Shown here piece by piece: positions 7,023 to 16,167 of a DNA stretch of 64,000 bases. A program made the position numbers and the translations under genes. The notes beneath the pieces were generated by a model that was given only the letters and a program-made list of their open reading frames with translations, was not told where the DNA came from and searched no databases. The stretch covers positions 186,001 through 250,000 of the forward strand of contig NZ_JACVAE010000004.1 in the NCBI RefSeq assembly GCF_014851675.1. Direction: 5' to 3'. The DNA is from Rhizobium sp. ARZ01. Its GTDB lineage: Bacteria > Pseudomonadota > Alphaproteobacteria > Rhizobiales > Rhizobiaceae. The stretch's first letter is position 1. Every line of letters starts with the position of its first letter.

Positions 7023-8981
7023 TCAGGCTCGCGGGTGCTTGCCGGCACGTTCGAAGAAGGCGAGGTTCTGCGTCATGGCGCGGCCGGAGGAGCGCAGGAG
7101 TTCCCCCTCCCCGCCCCCCTCGGCATCAAGCCGGCCCGCGGCACGGGCCAGTGCCGCGGGCACGGGGCCCGGCCGATCGGCGATATGCACAATCCGACCG
7201 AGAGCGAGGCGCAACGCGCGCCTTGCTCCGGACGGCAGGGCGGCATCCTGCATCTGCTCATGCATGGAAAGAACAGCCACTCCCAAAGCATAGACAGCCA
7301 GCCCTCCGTCGGCGGGTGAAAGCCGGCGTTCGCCGGACGCCTGCGCAAGCCGCACCAGCCGCAACAGGCGATGATAGAGGCGGGCACGCCAGACCAGGCG
7401 GTGGGCCGCGGCGTCAGGCGCCGCCGCCATCTGTTGAAGCTCTCGCACCATCATCGTGATCAGGGTGTCGAGGCGTCGACGCGCATCGGTCGGGAAGACG
7501 AGATGATAGGCGAGCAGCGCAATCGCCGGTGCTGCGACGACGGCGGCCGCAGTCGCAAGCGAAGCATCAAAGTTGCCGGACAATGGATAGGCGGGCTGCG
7601 ACAGGAGGAGCAGGACCATCACGTAGTCGGTCCCGCCAAGCATGGTGCGGCGGTGCGAAAGCGGCAGCACACTGCTGAGGATGAAAGGCATGATCAGGAA
7701 GACGAGCTCGATCTCGGAGGTCCCGAGTGGCCAGACCAGCCAGCGGCAGACAAGGGCCGCGATTGCGCCGAAGAACTGGCCAACCAGCACGTTGCGCATC
7801 ATGAAAGCCGGGTTCTCGAACGTGGAGAACAGGGAGATCATCACCGATGTGCCGAGCAACACATAGGGGCCTGCATGCCAGCCGGTTGCGATCCAAAGGA
7901 GGCCGACCAGAAGCATGACGAAGCCGGCCCGGAGCGCTGCGTGCCGCGCGCCGATCCAGTCGCGATGGAGCACGACCGGGTGAAGGAGACGATTGCGATC
8001 TTCGTGCTCGGCCGAGACGGACCCTGAAGGTGGACTTCCAGTGCCAATCCAGTTGTTCAAGGCCGCGGCCTGTCGCTGCAGGACGTCGCGCAGCGACGGA
8101 TTCTGACGTGTGCGGCGGGTTGCCTCGTTGAGCAAGGCAATCGCCTGTGCGGTTGCACCTGGATCTTCCAGCATCCGCGCCGCGCGGTCGAGCGCGTCTG
8201 CAATGGCTGGATCTAAGGGGGCGGAGCCTTCGGTCTTCAGCCACAGAAGCGAGGATACCTGGGCCGCGATAACGGCGCGCAGGTTGCGAGCCGCACGGCG
8301 GGACGCAAGGGAGCCTGCGCCGTGCGGATCGAGCCCGTCATCGATCGCGGCCATTTCGGCAAGCAGCGCCTGTTGGTCGTTTCCCGTGATGGATGGGCCG
8401 CCACGGGCGACGGCGGCCATCTCGGCGAGCATGCGCGCGGCAAGCCGCCGCGTCCGGCCGGAAATTTCGGTTTCGGAGGCGCTAGGGGTGAAGAACAGCC
8501 CGACGACAAGGCCGACAACAACGCCCGTCAGCACTGTCAGTGCCCGGTCGGCGCCGAGGGCCAGCAGATGGCCGGGATGGGCCGTTTCCAGCAGCGCCAC
8601 CATCGCTGCGGAGTAGCCGGCAAGGATGGTGCCGTACCCGACGAAGCCGCGCAGCACGTTGCCGAAACCGGCGCAGACGCCGATCCACGCTGCGAGCCCG
8701 ACGACCAGAAATGCCGGATGGCCCTCGGCGGCGAGGATCAGCAGCATGCCGACAAGCGTGCCGACGATCGTGCCGATCGCGCGGAAGAAGCTTTTCTCCA
8801 CCAGCATGTTGCGGACGGGTTGAGCGGCCGCGAACACAGTCATCGCAGACCATTGCGGATGCTCCAGCCCGATCAGCCAGGCAATGAACAGTGCCGCACA
8901 GGCGCCCAGCGCCGTCCGAAGCGCAAAGGGAAAGCGCGCCGGGACAAAACCCCAGCCGGCGGCACGCGCGCTCAATTTCAT
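7023..8981 (-). CDS. FUSC-family aromatic acid exporter-like membrane protein
   Basis: This 652-aa protein has two sets of hydrophobic segments (about residues 20-165 and 355-500) separated by soluble helical regions, the architecture of the FUSC/AaeB/YccS family. The N-terminal stretch HPQWSAMTVFAAAQPVRNMLVEKSFFRAIGT is typical. Members such as AaeB export hydroxylated aromatic acids or other small molecules, usually with an HlyD-type partner. No such partner is next to it, although an HlyD gene lies at 60.8 kb. It starts inside the stop of the MarR gene (ATGA overlap, 8978-8981), so the two are translationally coupled. Confidence 0.85.
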   Translation of the reverse strand: MKLSARAAGWGFVPARFPFALRTALGACAALFIAWLIGLEHPQWSAMTVFAAAQPVRNMLVEKSFFRAIGTIVGTLVGMLLILAAEGHPAFLVVGLAAWIGVCAGFGNVLRGFVGYGTILAGYSAAMVALLETAHPGHLLALGADRALTVLTGVVVGLVVGLFFTPSASETEISGRTRRLAARMLAEMAAVARGGPSITGNDQQALLAEMAAIDDGLDPHGAGSLASRRAARNLRAVIAAQVSSLLWLKTEGSAPLDPAIADALDRAARMLEDPGATAQAIALLNEATRRTRQNPSLRDVLQRQAAALNNWIGTGSPPSGSVSAEHEDRNRLLHPVVLHRDWIGARHAALRAGFVMLLVGLLWIATGWHAGPYVLLGTSVMISLFSTFENPAFMMRNVLVGQFFGAIAALVCRWLVWPLGTSEIELVFLIMPFILSSVLPLSHRRTMLGGTDYVMVLLLLSQPAYPLSGNFDASLATAAAVVAAPAIALLAYHLVFPTDARRRLDTLITMMVRELQQMAAAPDAAAHRLVWRARLYHRLLRLVRLAQASGERRLSPADGGLAVYALGVAVLSMHEQMQDAALPSGARRALRLALGRIVHIADRPGPVPAALARAAGRLDAEGGGEGELLRSSGRAMTQNLAFFERAGKHPRA

Positions 8982-9445
8982 TTCTCACGCTCCCGTTCTT
9001 CTTGAAGTACTTCCAGGCGGGAAGCGATCCGGGTCAGCACATCCATAACCGTCGCGATTTCCTCATCGCCGATCTCTTTCAGGAGCTCGGCCTCGGCGGC
9101 ATTCAACTGTGAGAGGATCTCCGATACTGCGGCACGACCCGCCTCGGTCAGGAAAAGCTGCTTGGCGCGGCGGTCCGTTGTGTCAATACGCCGCTCGATA
9201 AGGCCCTTGTCGGACAGAATGTCGAGTAGACGCACCAGCGTCGAGCCATCGATGCCGACGAGCGATGCCAGGTCTTTCTGGGTGATGCCGTCGCCGGCGG
9301 CGGAAAGGTGGACCAACGGCGACCAGGTGGCATCCGTCAGCCCAGCCTCTTCGAGCCGCTTTTCGATCGCGCGCCGCCACTGGCGCGCAAGAAGGGAGAA
9401 TTGGAGACCGAAACGAAAGCGGGGGAGTTGTTCTTGTTTTTTCAT
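8978..9445 (-). CDS. MarR-family transcriptional regulator
   Basis: This 155-aa winged-helix protein matches MarR throughout (TWSPLVHLSAAGDGITQKDLASLVGIDGSTLVRLLDILSDKGLIERR, then TDRRAKQLFLTEAGR). It is the first gene of a two-gene operon with the FUSC exporter. A long inverted repeat sits just upstream of its start and is likely its own operator. MarR proteins of this kind are normally repressors relieved by phenolic compounds; that is inference here. Confidence 0.9.
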   Translation of the reverse strand: MKKQEQLPRFRFGLQFSLLARQWRRAIEKRLEEAGLTDATWSPLVHLSAAGDGITQKDLASLVGIDGSTLVRLLDILSDKGLIERRIDTTDRRAKQLFLTEAGRAAVSEILSQLNAAEAELLKEIGDEEIATVMDVLTRIASRLEVLQEEREREK

Positions 9446-9455
9446 GATCGTATGT

Positions 9456-9492
9456 AATTCAAAATAATCTGCATATCAAATCATTTTGAATT
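9456..9492. promoter_or_regulatory. Inverted repeat, probable MarR operator
   Basis: The 10-bp arms AATTCAAAAT (9456-9465) and ATTTTGAATT (9483-9492) are perfect reverse complements separated by 17 bp of AT-rich DNA. The repeat begins 11 bp upstream of the MarR start codon, where autoregulation would act. Confidence 0.65.
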
Positions 9493-9682
9493 CAAGCGAA
9501 ATGCTGTGGGATCCATCGGCTGCCTGCCGCTATCCACTATCCTAGCTCCCACCGCCCCTTTTTCGCCAATCTCCGGGCGAAGACCGTCGGGCAACACAAC
9601 GAATTGATTCGCCCGAAACCTGCCCCTTCCGGGAACGAAAACGGTGCAATCGCAATTTGCTAGCAGCAGCAAGGAGACCAAC

Positions 9683-10207
9683 ATGAAAGCGAAAATGTCA
9701 GCAATCGCAGCCCTGAGTGTCGCCCAGATTATCGCTTCGAGCGTGTCGGCGGCGGACCTTGTGCCCGCGCCGCAGGCCCCTGCCTACGTCGAACCTGACG
9801 CTGCCGACGGGGTGAAAATCGGCATGCTCAGCTGCGATGTTGGCGGCGGCCTGGGCTACGTGCTTGGATCGGCGAAGTCCGTCGATTGCGTGTTTAGTTC
9901 GACCCGCGGCACACAGGACCGCTACAGCGGCGTGATCCGCAAGATGGGCGTCGACATCGGCTTTACCACGCGCGGGCGGCTGGCCTGGGCCGTGTTCGCG
10001 CCCACCGCCGGCTATCATCGCGGCTCGCTCGGCGGCGTTTACCAGGGCGCCACGGCCGAGGCGACCGTCGGCGCCGGCATCGGCGCCAACATTCTGGTTG
10101 GCGGCACATCCGGTTCGATCCAGTTGCAGACGGTCAGCGTGACGGGCCAACTCGGCCTGAACGTCGCCGCGACCGGAACCTCCGTCACGCTCACGCCGCA
10201 GGGTTAG
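9683..10207 (+). CDS. DUF992-domain exported protein
   Basis: This 174-aa protein has a Sec signal peptide (MKAKMSAIAALSVAQIIASSVSAAD, likely cleaved after VSA). The mature part follows the DUF992 pattern: VKIGMLSCDVGGGLGYVLGSAKSVDCVFSS, then YSGVIRKMGVDIGFTTRGRLAWAVFAP. DUF992 proteins are small periplasmic or envelope proteins common in Rhizobiales; no function is established to my knowledge. AAGGAG (9671-9676) fixes the ATG at 9683. It appears to be a single-gene unit followed by a strong hairpin. Confidence 0.85.
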   Translation: MKAKMSAIAALSVAQIIASSVSAADLVPAPQAPAYVEPDAADGVKIGMLSCDVGGGLGYVLGSAKSVDCVFSSTRGTQDRYSGVIRKMGVDIGFTTRGRLAWAVFAPTAGYHRGSLGGVYQGATAEATVGAGIGANILVGGTSGSIQLQTVSVTGQLGLNVAATGTSVTLTPQG

Positions 10208-10221
10208 AAGCATCGGACATG

Positions 10222-10259
10222 GCGAAGGGAGCGGTGACAAGGTCGCACGCTCCCTTCGC
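10222..10259 (+). terminator. Hairpin downstream of the DUF992 gene
   Basis: GCGAAGGGAGCG (10222-10233) and CGCTCCCTTCGC (10248-10259) form a perfect 12-bp stem with a 14-base loop, 15 bp after the stop codon. There is no following T-run, so it may act as an mRNA-stabilising hairpin or a weak terminator. Confidence 0.6.
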
Positions 10260-10379
10260 GGTAGAAGGCCGATCGGTCCCGCAAAATTGCCCTGTTGCCA
10301 CTCGTCGTCAGTGTTCGTCCCTCTGGGGTGGTGTTAGACTGAAAGTTCGCGTTGTCCATGACGGACTGGAGGGACGGCG

Positions 10380-11570
10380 ATGGAACGAGGGTCGACCTTT
10401 CTCGTCGCACCGGCAGTGACGATTGCCCTGCTGACATCAATCTCGATCAGTAGCGCCGCACCGTCGGACGAGATTCTGGCCGCTGCCAAAAAAGAGGGCC
10501 GGCTCACCGTGATGGCCCTGCCCCGCGACTGGTGCCAGTATGGGCGCATCATCGACGCCTTCAAGGCGAAGTACGGGTTGGCCGTTGACGAATTGAAGCC
10601 TGACGCCGCCTCCTCCGAAGAGCTCGATGCGATCAGGGCGGCGCGTGATAATGGCGACCCCGAAGCACCTGATGTGATCGACATCGGCCTGTCGTTTGCG
10701 CCCTCTGCAAAGGCCGAAGGCCTCATGCAGCCCTACAAGGTCTCGGCCTGGGCGACGATCCCGGGTGAGGCCAAGGATGCGGAAGGCTACTGGTACGGCG
10801 ACTACTACGGATTGCTCGCCTTCGAGGTCAACGCCGACCGTGTATCCAGACTGCCAACCGATTGGGCCGACTTGACCGCGCCGGAGTACAAAGGGTCCGT
10901 CGGCATCTCCGGCGCCCTGGGATCAAACCACGCCGTCCAGAGCGTTATCGGCGCCGGTCTCTCGCTCACGAACGGGAAGATCGATGAGGCAGCTGAGCGC
11001 GGCCTGGACTTCTTTGCCGATCTGAACAGGCGCGGCAATTTCGTGCCGATTGTCGGCAGCACCCGAAGCGTTCTCGACGGTCGCACGCCCATTCTCATTC
11101 GTTGGGACTATCTCGCGCTTGCCGATCGCGAGGCGCACAAGGACAAGGCGCGCATCGAGGTCGTCTGGCCGCGGACCGGCCTCGTCGCCGGCATCTATGT
11201 GCAAGCCATCAGCGCGTATGCCCGGCACCCGAACGCAGCCCGGCTCTGGATGGAGCATCTCTATTCGGACGATGGACAACTGGCCCTTTTGGGCGGTCAT
11301 TGCAATCCTATCCGGTTTGACAGCCTTCTTCGCGAGGGGAAGGTCCCGGCAAGCCTGCAGGAGCGGCTGCCGAAATTGAAGGATGAAAAGAGCCGGGTCC
11401 GGCCGGTCTTCCCAACGGCGAAAGAACAGGATCGGGCAAGAGAGATTATCCTCAAGGGCTGGGACGGCATCGTCGGCGTTACCATCGAATGCATGCCGCC
11501 CGAAGAGGCCGATCCGTTGCCGATGTCGCTCAACGAGCAGCCGACGCTGCTCTGTGCTGCCGTTCAATAG
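10380..11570 (+). CDS. Extracellular solute-binding protein (iron/polyamine-like family), without transporter genes
   Basis: This 396-aa protein has a hydrophobic signal region (FLVAPAVTIALLTSISISSAA) and a periplasmic binding protein fold of the Fe3+/spermidine type (DEILAAAKKEGRLTVMALPRDWCQYGRIIDAFKAKYG; YWYGDYYGLLAFEVNADRV). Ligand unknown. No permease or ATPase gene is adjacent, so it either shares a transporter elsewhere or serves as a sensor. It lies 278 bp upstream of a sulfatase on the same strand; a link to sulfated compounds is speculative. Confidence 0.75.
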   Translation: MERGSTFLVAPAVTIALLTSISISSAAPSDEILAAAKKEGRLTVMALPRDWCQYGRIIDAFKAKYGLAVDELKPDAASSEELDAIRAARDNGDPEAPDVIDIGLSFAPSAKAEGLMQPYKVSAWATIPGEAKDAEGYWYGDYYGLLAFEVNADRVSRLPTDWADLTAPEYKGSVGISGALGSNHAVQSVIGAGLSLTNGKIDEAAERGLDFFADLNRRGNFVPIVGSTRSVLDGRTPILIRWDYLALADREAHKDKARIEVVWPRTGLVAGIYVQAISAYARHPNAARLWMEHLYSDDGQLALLGGHCNPIRFDSLLREGKVPASLQERLPKLKDEKSRVRPVFPTAKEQDRAREIILKGWDGIVGVTIECMPPEEADPLPMSLNEQPTLLCAAVQ

Positions 11571-11848
11571 CCGGATTGGTCCGCGCACCGTGGCGGGCTC
11601 CGACCGCCAGCGGTGCACGCCGCCGTCGTTGCGGCTGTGTCAGGAATGCTGGCTGCGGCTATCGCGATCGGGAAGCACGCGGTCCTGGAACTCGTCACTC
11701 TGACACGCCTGACTTGACCTTCCGCAAATTTTGTCACCCGGCCCTCTGGAAAAGACGAGTACTGCGCTATCTGTTTCAATCGTAAGTACAAAACAGCAGT
11801 TCTGATCGCAGCTTTCCCATTACGACACTGTTGAGCCGGAGTCATGAC

Positions 11849-13651
11849 ATGAAGCAGCATGCCGGAATTGATCAGTCCAACCAATCCGAACAAAAGAGTG
11901 GTCTCAACCGTCGCCAGCTTCTTTTGGCGGGCAGTGCACTCGCGGCGGCGGTTGTAACCGCGCCGGTGGCAGCACAAGAACAGGCCGCGCAGCCATCTGC
12001 GTCCGCGGCAAGTGGCAAGCCGAACATCCTCGTCATCTTCGGCGATGATATCGGTATTGCTAACATCAGCGCCTATACCCATGGTCTGATGGGTTATCAC
12101 ACGCCGAACATCGACCGGATCGCCGGCGAAGGGATCATGTTTCTCCACTATTACGGAGAACAGTCCTGCACGGCCGGACGTTCCGCCTTCCTGACCGGTC
12201 AGCATATCATCAGGACCGGCCTCAGCAAGGTCGGCTTCCCCGGCGCGCCAATGGGCATGAGCCAGCTCGATCCTTCAATAGGCGGGCTGTTGAAGGATCT
12301 CGGCTATGCCACCGGCCAGTTCGGCAAGAACCATGTCGGCGATCGCAACCCGTCGCTGCCGACGGTGAACGGCTTCGATGAGTTCTTCGGCAACCTCTAT
12401 CACCTGAATGCCGAGGAAGAACCGGAGCTCCCGGACTATCCGAAGGATCCTGCGTACCTGGCGAAGTTCGGCCCGCGTGGGGTGTTGCGCTGCAAAGCGA
12501 CGGAGGTGGACGACCCGATGGTCGATCCTCGGTTCGGCAAGGTCGGCAAGCAGACGATCGAGGACACCGGTGCATTGACGAAGAAGCGCATGGAGACGAT
12601 CGACGACGAAACCTCGGCCGCGGCAATCGACTTCATGCAGCGGCAGAACGCGGCCGGCAAACCGTTCTTCTGCTGGTTCAACTCGACGCGCATGCATCTT
12701 CGCACGCACGTGCGCGACAGCCATCGCGGCCGTTACCAGCACGGCGACAGCGAATATATCGACGGCATGATCGAGCATGACGATACGATCGGAACGATTC
12801 TGAAGTCACTGGACGACATGGGGATAACCAATGACACGATCGTCGTCTACACGACCGACAACGGCCCCCACATGAACACCTGGCCGGATGGCGCCATGAC
12901 CTGGTTCCGTTCGGAGAAGAACACCAACTGGGAGGGCGCCTTCCGCGTCCCCTGTTTCGTCCGCTGGCCGGGCGTCATCCAGCCGGGCACGGTCACGAAT
13001 GAGTTGATGAGCCATAACGACTGGATCCCGACGCTCTGCTCGATCGCCGGCGAGCCGGACATCATCGGCAAGCTGAAGCAGGGCTACACGGCCAACGGCC
13101 TCGACTACAAGGTGCATCTGGACGGGTATGACCAATCGCAGTTCCTGCGCACCGTGCGGGGAACGGCGATTGTCAACAACGGCGTGAAGAGCGCCCGCGA
13201 CAGGTACTACTATTCCGACGATGATGGCCTGCTCGTCGCCTACCGGCAGGGCGACTACAAGTACGTCTTCTCCGAGCAGCGCAAGGAAGGCACAATGGGT
13301 GTGTGGGCCGAGCCGTTCACGACGTTGCGCCTGCAGAAGATCTTCAATCTGTATCAGGATCCGTTCGAGCGCGCCGACATCACCTCTAACACTTTCTGGG
13401 ATTGGCAGCTCAACCACGTCGGCTCGATGTACGGGGTGATGGACGAGATTTTCCAGTTCGTCGAGACGTTCAAGGATTTTCCGCCGCGCTCGTTCCCGCC
13501 GAGCTTTAACCCGGCCAATATCATGGAGACGACGATGGACGGCATGAAGCAGCGTCAGGCCCTGAAGCAGAACCTCGACCTCGAGCGCATCCGCGGCGGG
13601 CTCAACCAGATGATCGACGACGCGCTGCAACAGCGCGCGACGGGCCAGTGA
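11849..13651 (+). CDS. Tat-exported type I sulfatase (arylsulfatase)
   Basis: This 600-aa protein begins with a twin-arginine signal (NRRQLLLAGSALAAAVVTAPVAAQ, residues 20-43). The mature enzyme shows the alkaline-phosphatase-superfamily motifs: the metal-binding stretch NILVIFGDDIG, the formylglycine motif CTAGRSAF with catalytic Cys107, then GKNHVG and YTTDNGPH. Cys107 would be converted to formylglycine by an FGE or anSME enzyme, which is not in the window. The substrate is a sulfate ester, or possibly a phosphonate monoester. The ATG at 11849 is preferred because GGAG lies eight bases upstream; a TTG at 11831 would add six residues. Confidence 0.9.
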   Translation: MKQHAGIDQSNQSEQKSGLNRRQLLLAGSALAAAVVTAPVAAQEQAAQPSASAASGKPNILVIFGDDIGIANISAYTHGLMGYHTPNIDRIAGEGIMFLHYYGEQSCTAGRSAFLTGQHIIRTGLSKVGFPGAPMGMSQLDPSIGGLLKDLGYATGQFGKNHVGDRNPSLPTVNGFDEFFGNLYHLNAEEEPELPDYPKDPAYLAKFGPRGVLRCKATEVDDPMVDPRFGKVGKQTIEDTGALTKKRMETIDDETSAAAIDFMQRQNAAGKPFFCWFNSTRMHLRTHVRDSHRGRYQHGDSEYIDGMIEHDDTIGTILKSLDDMGITNDTIVVYTTDNGPHMNTWPDGAMTWFRSEKNTNWEGAFRVPCFVRWPGVIQPGTVTNELMSHNDWIPTLCSIAGEPDIIGKLKQGYTANGLDYKVHLDGYDQSQFLRTVRGTAIVNNGVKSARDRYYYSDDDGLLVAYRQGDYKYVFSEQRKEGTMGVWAEPFTTLRLQKIFNLYQDPFERADITSNTFWDWQLNHVGSMYGVMDEIFQFVETFKDFPPRSFPPSFNPANIMETTMDGMKQRQALKQNLDLERIRGGLNQMIDDALQQRATGQ

Positions 13652-13746
13652 ACCTCGCTGACCGGCTCACCGATCGGGCGGGCCGGTCGGCCTTATCTTG
13701 GCGGACGTGGTTGGAGTGATCTTTGCTCGCGGTGGCACGCCGCGGG

Positions 13747-14574
13747 TCAGAATGTCGGCGGGGTGTTGATCCAGATGAGCACGGTCTCGCCGTCATGGCG
13801 GTTGCTCCAGGAGTGATGGCGGCGGCTGTCGAAATAGAGGGAATCGCCGGTGCCGAGGTCATGGAACTCGTCGCCGTCGAGCACGATCTCCACGCGGCCC
13901 GAGAGCACGTGGATGAATTCCTCGCCTTCGTGGTGATAGGCTCCGTCGCTGGAGGCGCCGGGCGAGAGCACGAAGCGGTGGCAGTCCATCATATTGCGGC
14001 CGTCGGCCAACACCTGAACGACGACGCCCGGCGATGTCTCCGGCCAGAATTTCCAATCCCCTGCCCGCACGACGCTGCGTCGCTCCGCCTCGTCCTCACC
14101 GGAGAGCTTGGAGACAGTCGTACCGTAATACTCTGCAAGGTCGTGCATCACACGGAACGTCACCCCTTGCGAGGTGCGCTCGAAGGTGGAGAGGACCGAG
14201 GTGGCGATGCCGATATCGCCAGCCACCTGCTCCAGCGTCTTGCCCGCCGTGTGGCGCAGTGACCGGAACTTGCGGCCGACCCCCTGCGGAGCGTCGCCTT
14301 CGGCGAGTGAGGTGGATGAACTCTGTTCAGAAGCAGCGTCCTCTGCCTCCAGCGCCTCGCGTATCGCAGCCGGATTCAGCCCGCGCTCGGAGCGGAACCA
14401 CGCGATCCGCTTCAGCCGGGCGACGTCGTCGCCGCTGTATTGCCGGTGTCCGGTGTCGGAGCGGCCGGGAACAACGAGCCCCTGGCTTTCCCACAGGCGC
14501 AGCGTTGACGCGGAGACGCCGGCGAGGCGCGCAGCCTCTGCCACCTTGTAATGCACCGTTTCCGGCCCGTTCAT
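13747..14574 (-). CDS. MerR-XRE-cupin fusion regulator of GABA catabolism
   Basis: This 275-aa protein joins three domains: a MerR-type helix-turn-helix at residues 8-75 (VAEAARLAGVSASTLRLWESQGLVVP), an XRE-type helix-turn-helix at about 100-158 (LEQVAGDIGIATSVLSTFERTSQGVTF) and a cupin at 180-272 (HHEGEEFIHVLSGRVEIVLDG). The XRE-cupin part resembles PuuR-type sensors of putrescine/GABA metabolism; the extra MerR domain is unusual. It is divergent from gabT, and the shared intergenic region holds two similar palindromic sites. The start at 14574 is chosen because upstream residues show no MerR homology. Confidence 0.85.
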   Translation of the reverse strand: MNGPETVHYKVAEAARLAGVSASTLRLWESQGLVVPGRSDTGHRQYSGDDVARLKRIAWFRSERGLNPAAIREALEAEDAASEQSSSTSLAEGDAPQGVGRKFRSLRHTAGKTLEQVAGDIGIATSVLSTFERTSQGVTFRVMHDLAEYYGTTVSKLSGEDEAERRSVVRAGDWKFWPETSPGVVVQVLADGRNMMDCHRFVLSPGASSDGAYHHEGEEFIHVLSGRVEIVLDGDEFHDLGTGDSLYFDSRRHHSWSNRHDGETVLIWINTPPTF

Positions 14575-14695
14575 GCCAATGAACCCTGATTCTTGTGTTA
14601 TCCTGCCTTTATAGCAGCTTGCGGGTTGCAGGGACGGCCAGCCTTTCCGCGATAGGGGAAAAAAGCATTTGCCGTCCGCAAAAATACCCATTGCA

Positions 14696-14751
14696 ATCTT
14701 ACAGAAAAAATGTAGCTATTCCATCCGCATCTTGCAGAAAAAATGTAAGAT
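14696..14751. promoter_or_regulatory. Tandem operator sites in the gabT promoter region
   Basis: Two near-identical sites lie 33 bp apart, about three helical turns: ATCTTACA-GAAAAAA-TGTAGC at 14696-14716 and ATCTTGCA-GAAAAAA-TGTAAGAT at 14729-14751. Each is a dyad of the form CTTRCA-N7-TGTA(A)G. They sit 32-87 bp before the gabT start and are the obvious targets of the divergent MerR-XRE-cupin regulator. Confidence 0.8.
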
Positions 14752-14782
14752 ATAAACTTCTTCCAGAGTAGGACGCCGTATC

Positions 14783-16060
14783 ATGACCGCCACATCCCTT
14801 GCCGACCGTAGGAACGCCGCCATCTCCCGTGGGGTTGGCGTGACCACGCAGATCTACGCCGATCGCGCTGAGAATTCGGAAATCTGGGACAAGGAAGGCA
14901 AGCGCTATATCGACTTTGCCGCTGGCATCGCCGTCGTCAACACGGGCCACCGCCATCCGCGGGTCATCGAGGCAGTGAAGCAGCAGCTCGACCGCTTCAC
15001 CCACACCTGCCACCAGGTCGTCCCTTACGAAAACTATGTTGAGCTCGCAGAACGCCTGAACCAGCTCGTACCGGGCAACTTCACAAAGAAGACGATCTTC
15101 GTCACCACCGGTGCCGAGGCTGTCGAGAACGCCGTCAAGATCGCTCGCGCCGCGACCGGTCGCCAGGCGGTCGTCGCCTTCGGCGGCGGCTTCCATGGCC
15201 GCACCTTCATGGGCATGGCGCTGACCGGCAAGGTCGTTCCCTACAAGGTCGGTTTCGGCGCAATGCCGGGCGACGTGTTCCACATCCCCTTCCCGGTCGA
15301 GCTGCACGGCCAGACGGCCGAGCAATCGATCGGCGCACTGAAGAAGCTGTTTGCCGCCGATGTCGACCCGAACCGCGTTGCCGCGATCATCATCGAGCCG
15401 GTGCAGGGTGAAGGCGGCTTCTACCCGGTCACGACCGCGTTCCTGAAGCAGCTTCGCGAGATCTGCGACCAGCACGGCATCCTGCTGATCGCCGACGAGG
15501 TCCAGACCGGCTTCGCCCGCACCGGCAAGCTGTTTGCCATGGAGCATCACGGTGTCGCCGCCGACCTGACGACGATGGCCAAGGGGCTTGGCGGCGGCTT
15601 CCCGATCGCAGCCGTGACCGGCCGCGCCGAAATCATGGATGCGCCCGGCCCCGGTGGTCTCGGCGGCACCTATGCCGGTAACCCGCTCGGCGTCGCAGCT
15701 GCCCATGCCGTTCTCGACGTGATCAAGGACGAGGATCTCTGCAACCGTGCGACCAGCCTCGGCAACCGCCTCAAGCAGCGCCTCGAATCGCTGCGCGAGA
15801 AGGCACCGGAAATCGTCGACGTGCGCGGCCCCGGCTTCATGAATGCCGTCGAATTCAACGACGCAACAACGAAGCTGCCGAGCGCGGATTTTGCCAACAA
15901 GGTGCGGCTGAAGGCGCTTAAGAAGGGCCTGATCCTGCTGACCTGCGGCGTACACGGCAATGTCATCCGCTTCCTTGCGCCGCTGACGGTTCAGGACAAT
16001 GTCTTCGCCGAAGCGCTCGACATTCTCGAAGCATCGATCCTGGAAGCGCGCTCCGCCTAA
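14783..16060 (+). CDS. gabT: 4-aminobutyrate aminotransferase
   Basis: This 425-aa PLP enzyme moves the amino group of GABA to 2-oxoglutarate, giving succinate semialdehyde. Class III aminotransferase features are complete: TTGAEAVENAVKIARAATGR, FHGRT, IIEPVQGEGGF, IADEVQTGFARTG and the PLP lysine K267 in TTMAKGLGGGFP. Length matches the family. The next gene is succinate-semialdehyde dehydrogenase, so the pair forms the GABA shunt. Regulation by the divergent cupin-type protein is strongly suggested by the two sites in its promoter. Confidence 0.93.
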   Translation: MTATSLADRRNAAISRGVGVTTQIYADRAENSEIWDKEGKRYIDFAAGIAVVNTGHRHPRVIEAVKQQLDRFTHTCHQVVPYENYVELAERLNQLVPGNFTKKTIFVTTGAEAVENAVKIARAATGRQAVVAFGGGFHGRTFMGMALTGKVVPYKVGFGAMPGDVFHIPFPVELHGQTAEQSIGALKKLFAADVDPNRVAAIIIEPVQGEGGFYPVTTAFLKQLREICDQHGILLIADEVQTGFARTGKLFAMEHHGVAADLTTMAKGLGGGFPIAAVTGRAEIMDAPGPGGLGGTYAGNPLGVAAAHAVLDVIKDEDLCNRATSLGNRLKQRLESLREKAPEIVDVRGPGFMNAVEFNDATTKLPSADFANKVRLKALKKGLILLTCGVHGNVIRFLAPLTVQDNVFAEALDILEASILEARSA

Positions 16061-16167
16061 GCAGGCGAAGCGCAACCAACCAAACCTTCAAGGTGGCGGC
16101 AACGCCCGGACAATCTGTCCGGGCGACCCCCGTTTTATGCCCCAGCACGGGCCTAGAGGTAAGTGAA

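Noticed and set aside
9640..9665. GGAAC near the DUF992 gene as a stress promoter
   Set aside because: No CGTT follows at 16 or 17 bp.
13660..13688. GACCGGC/GCCGGTC arms between the sulfatase and the MerR-XRE-cupin gene as a terminator
   Set aside because: Only seven paired bases with a long loop and no T-run.
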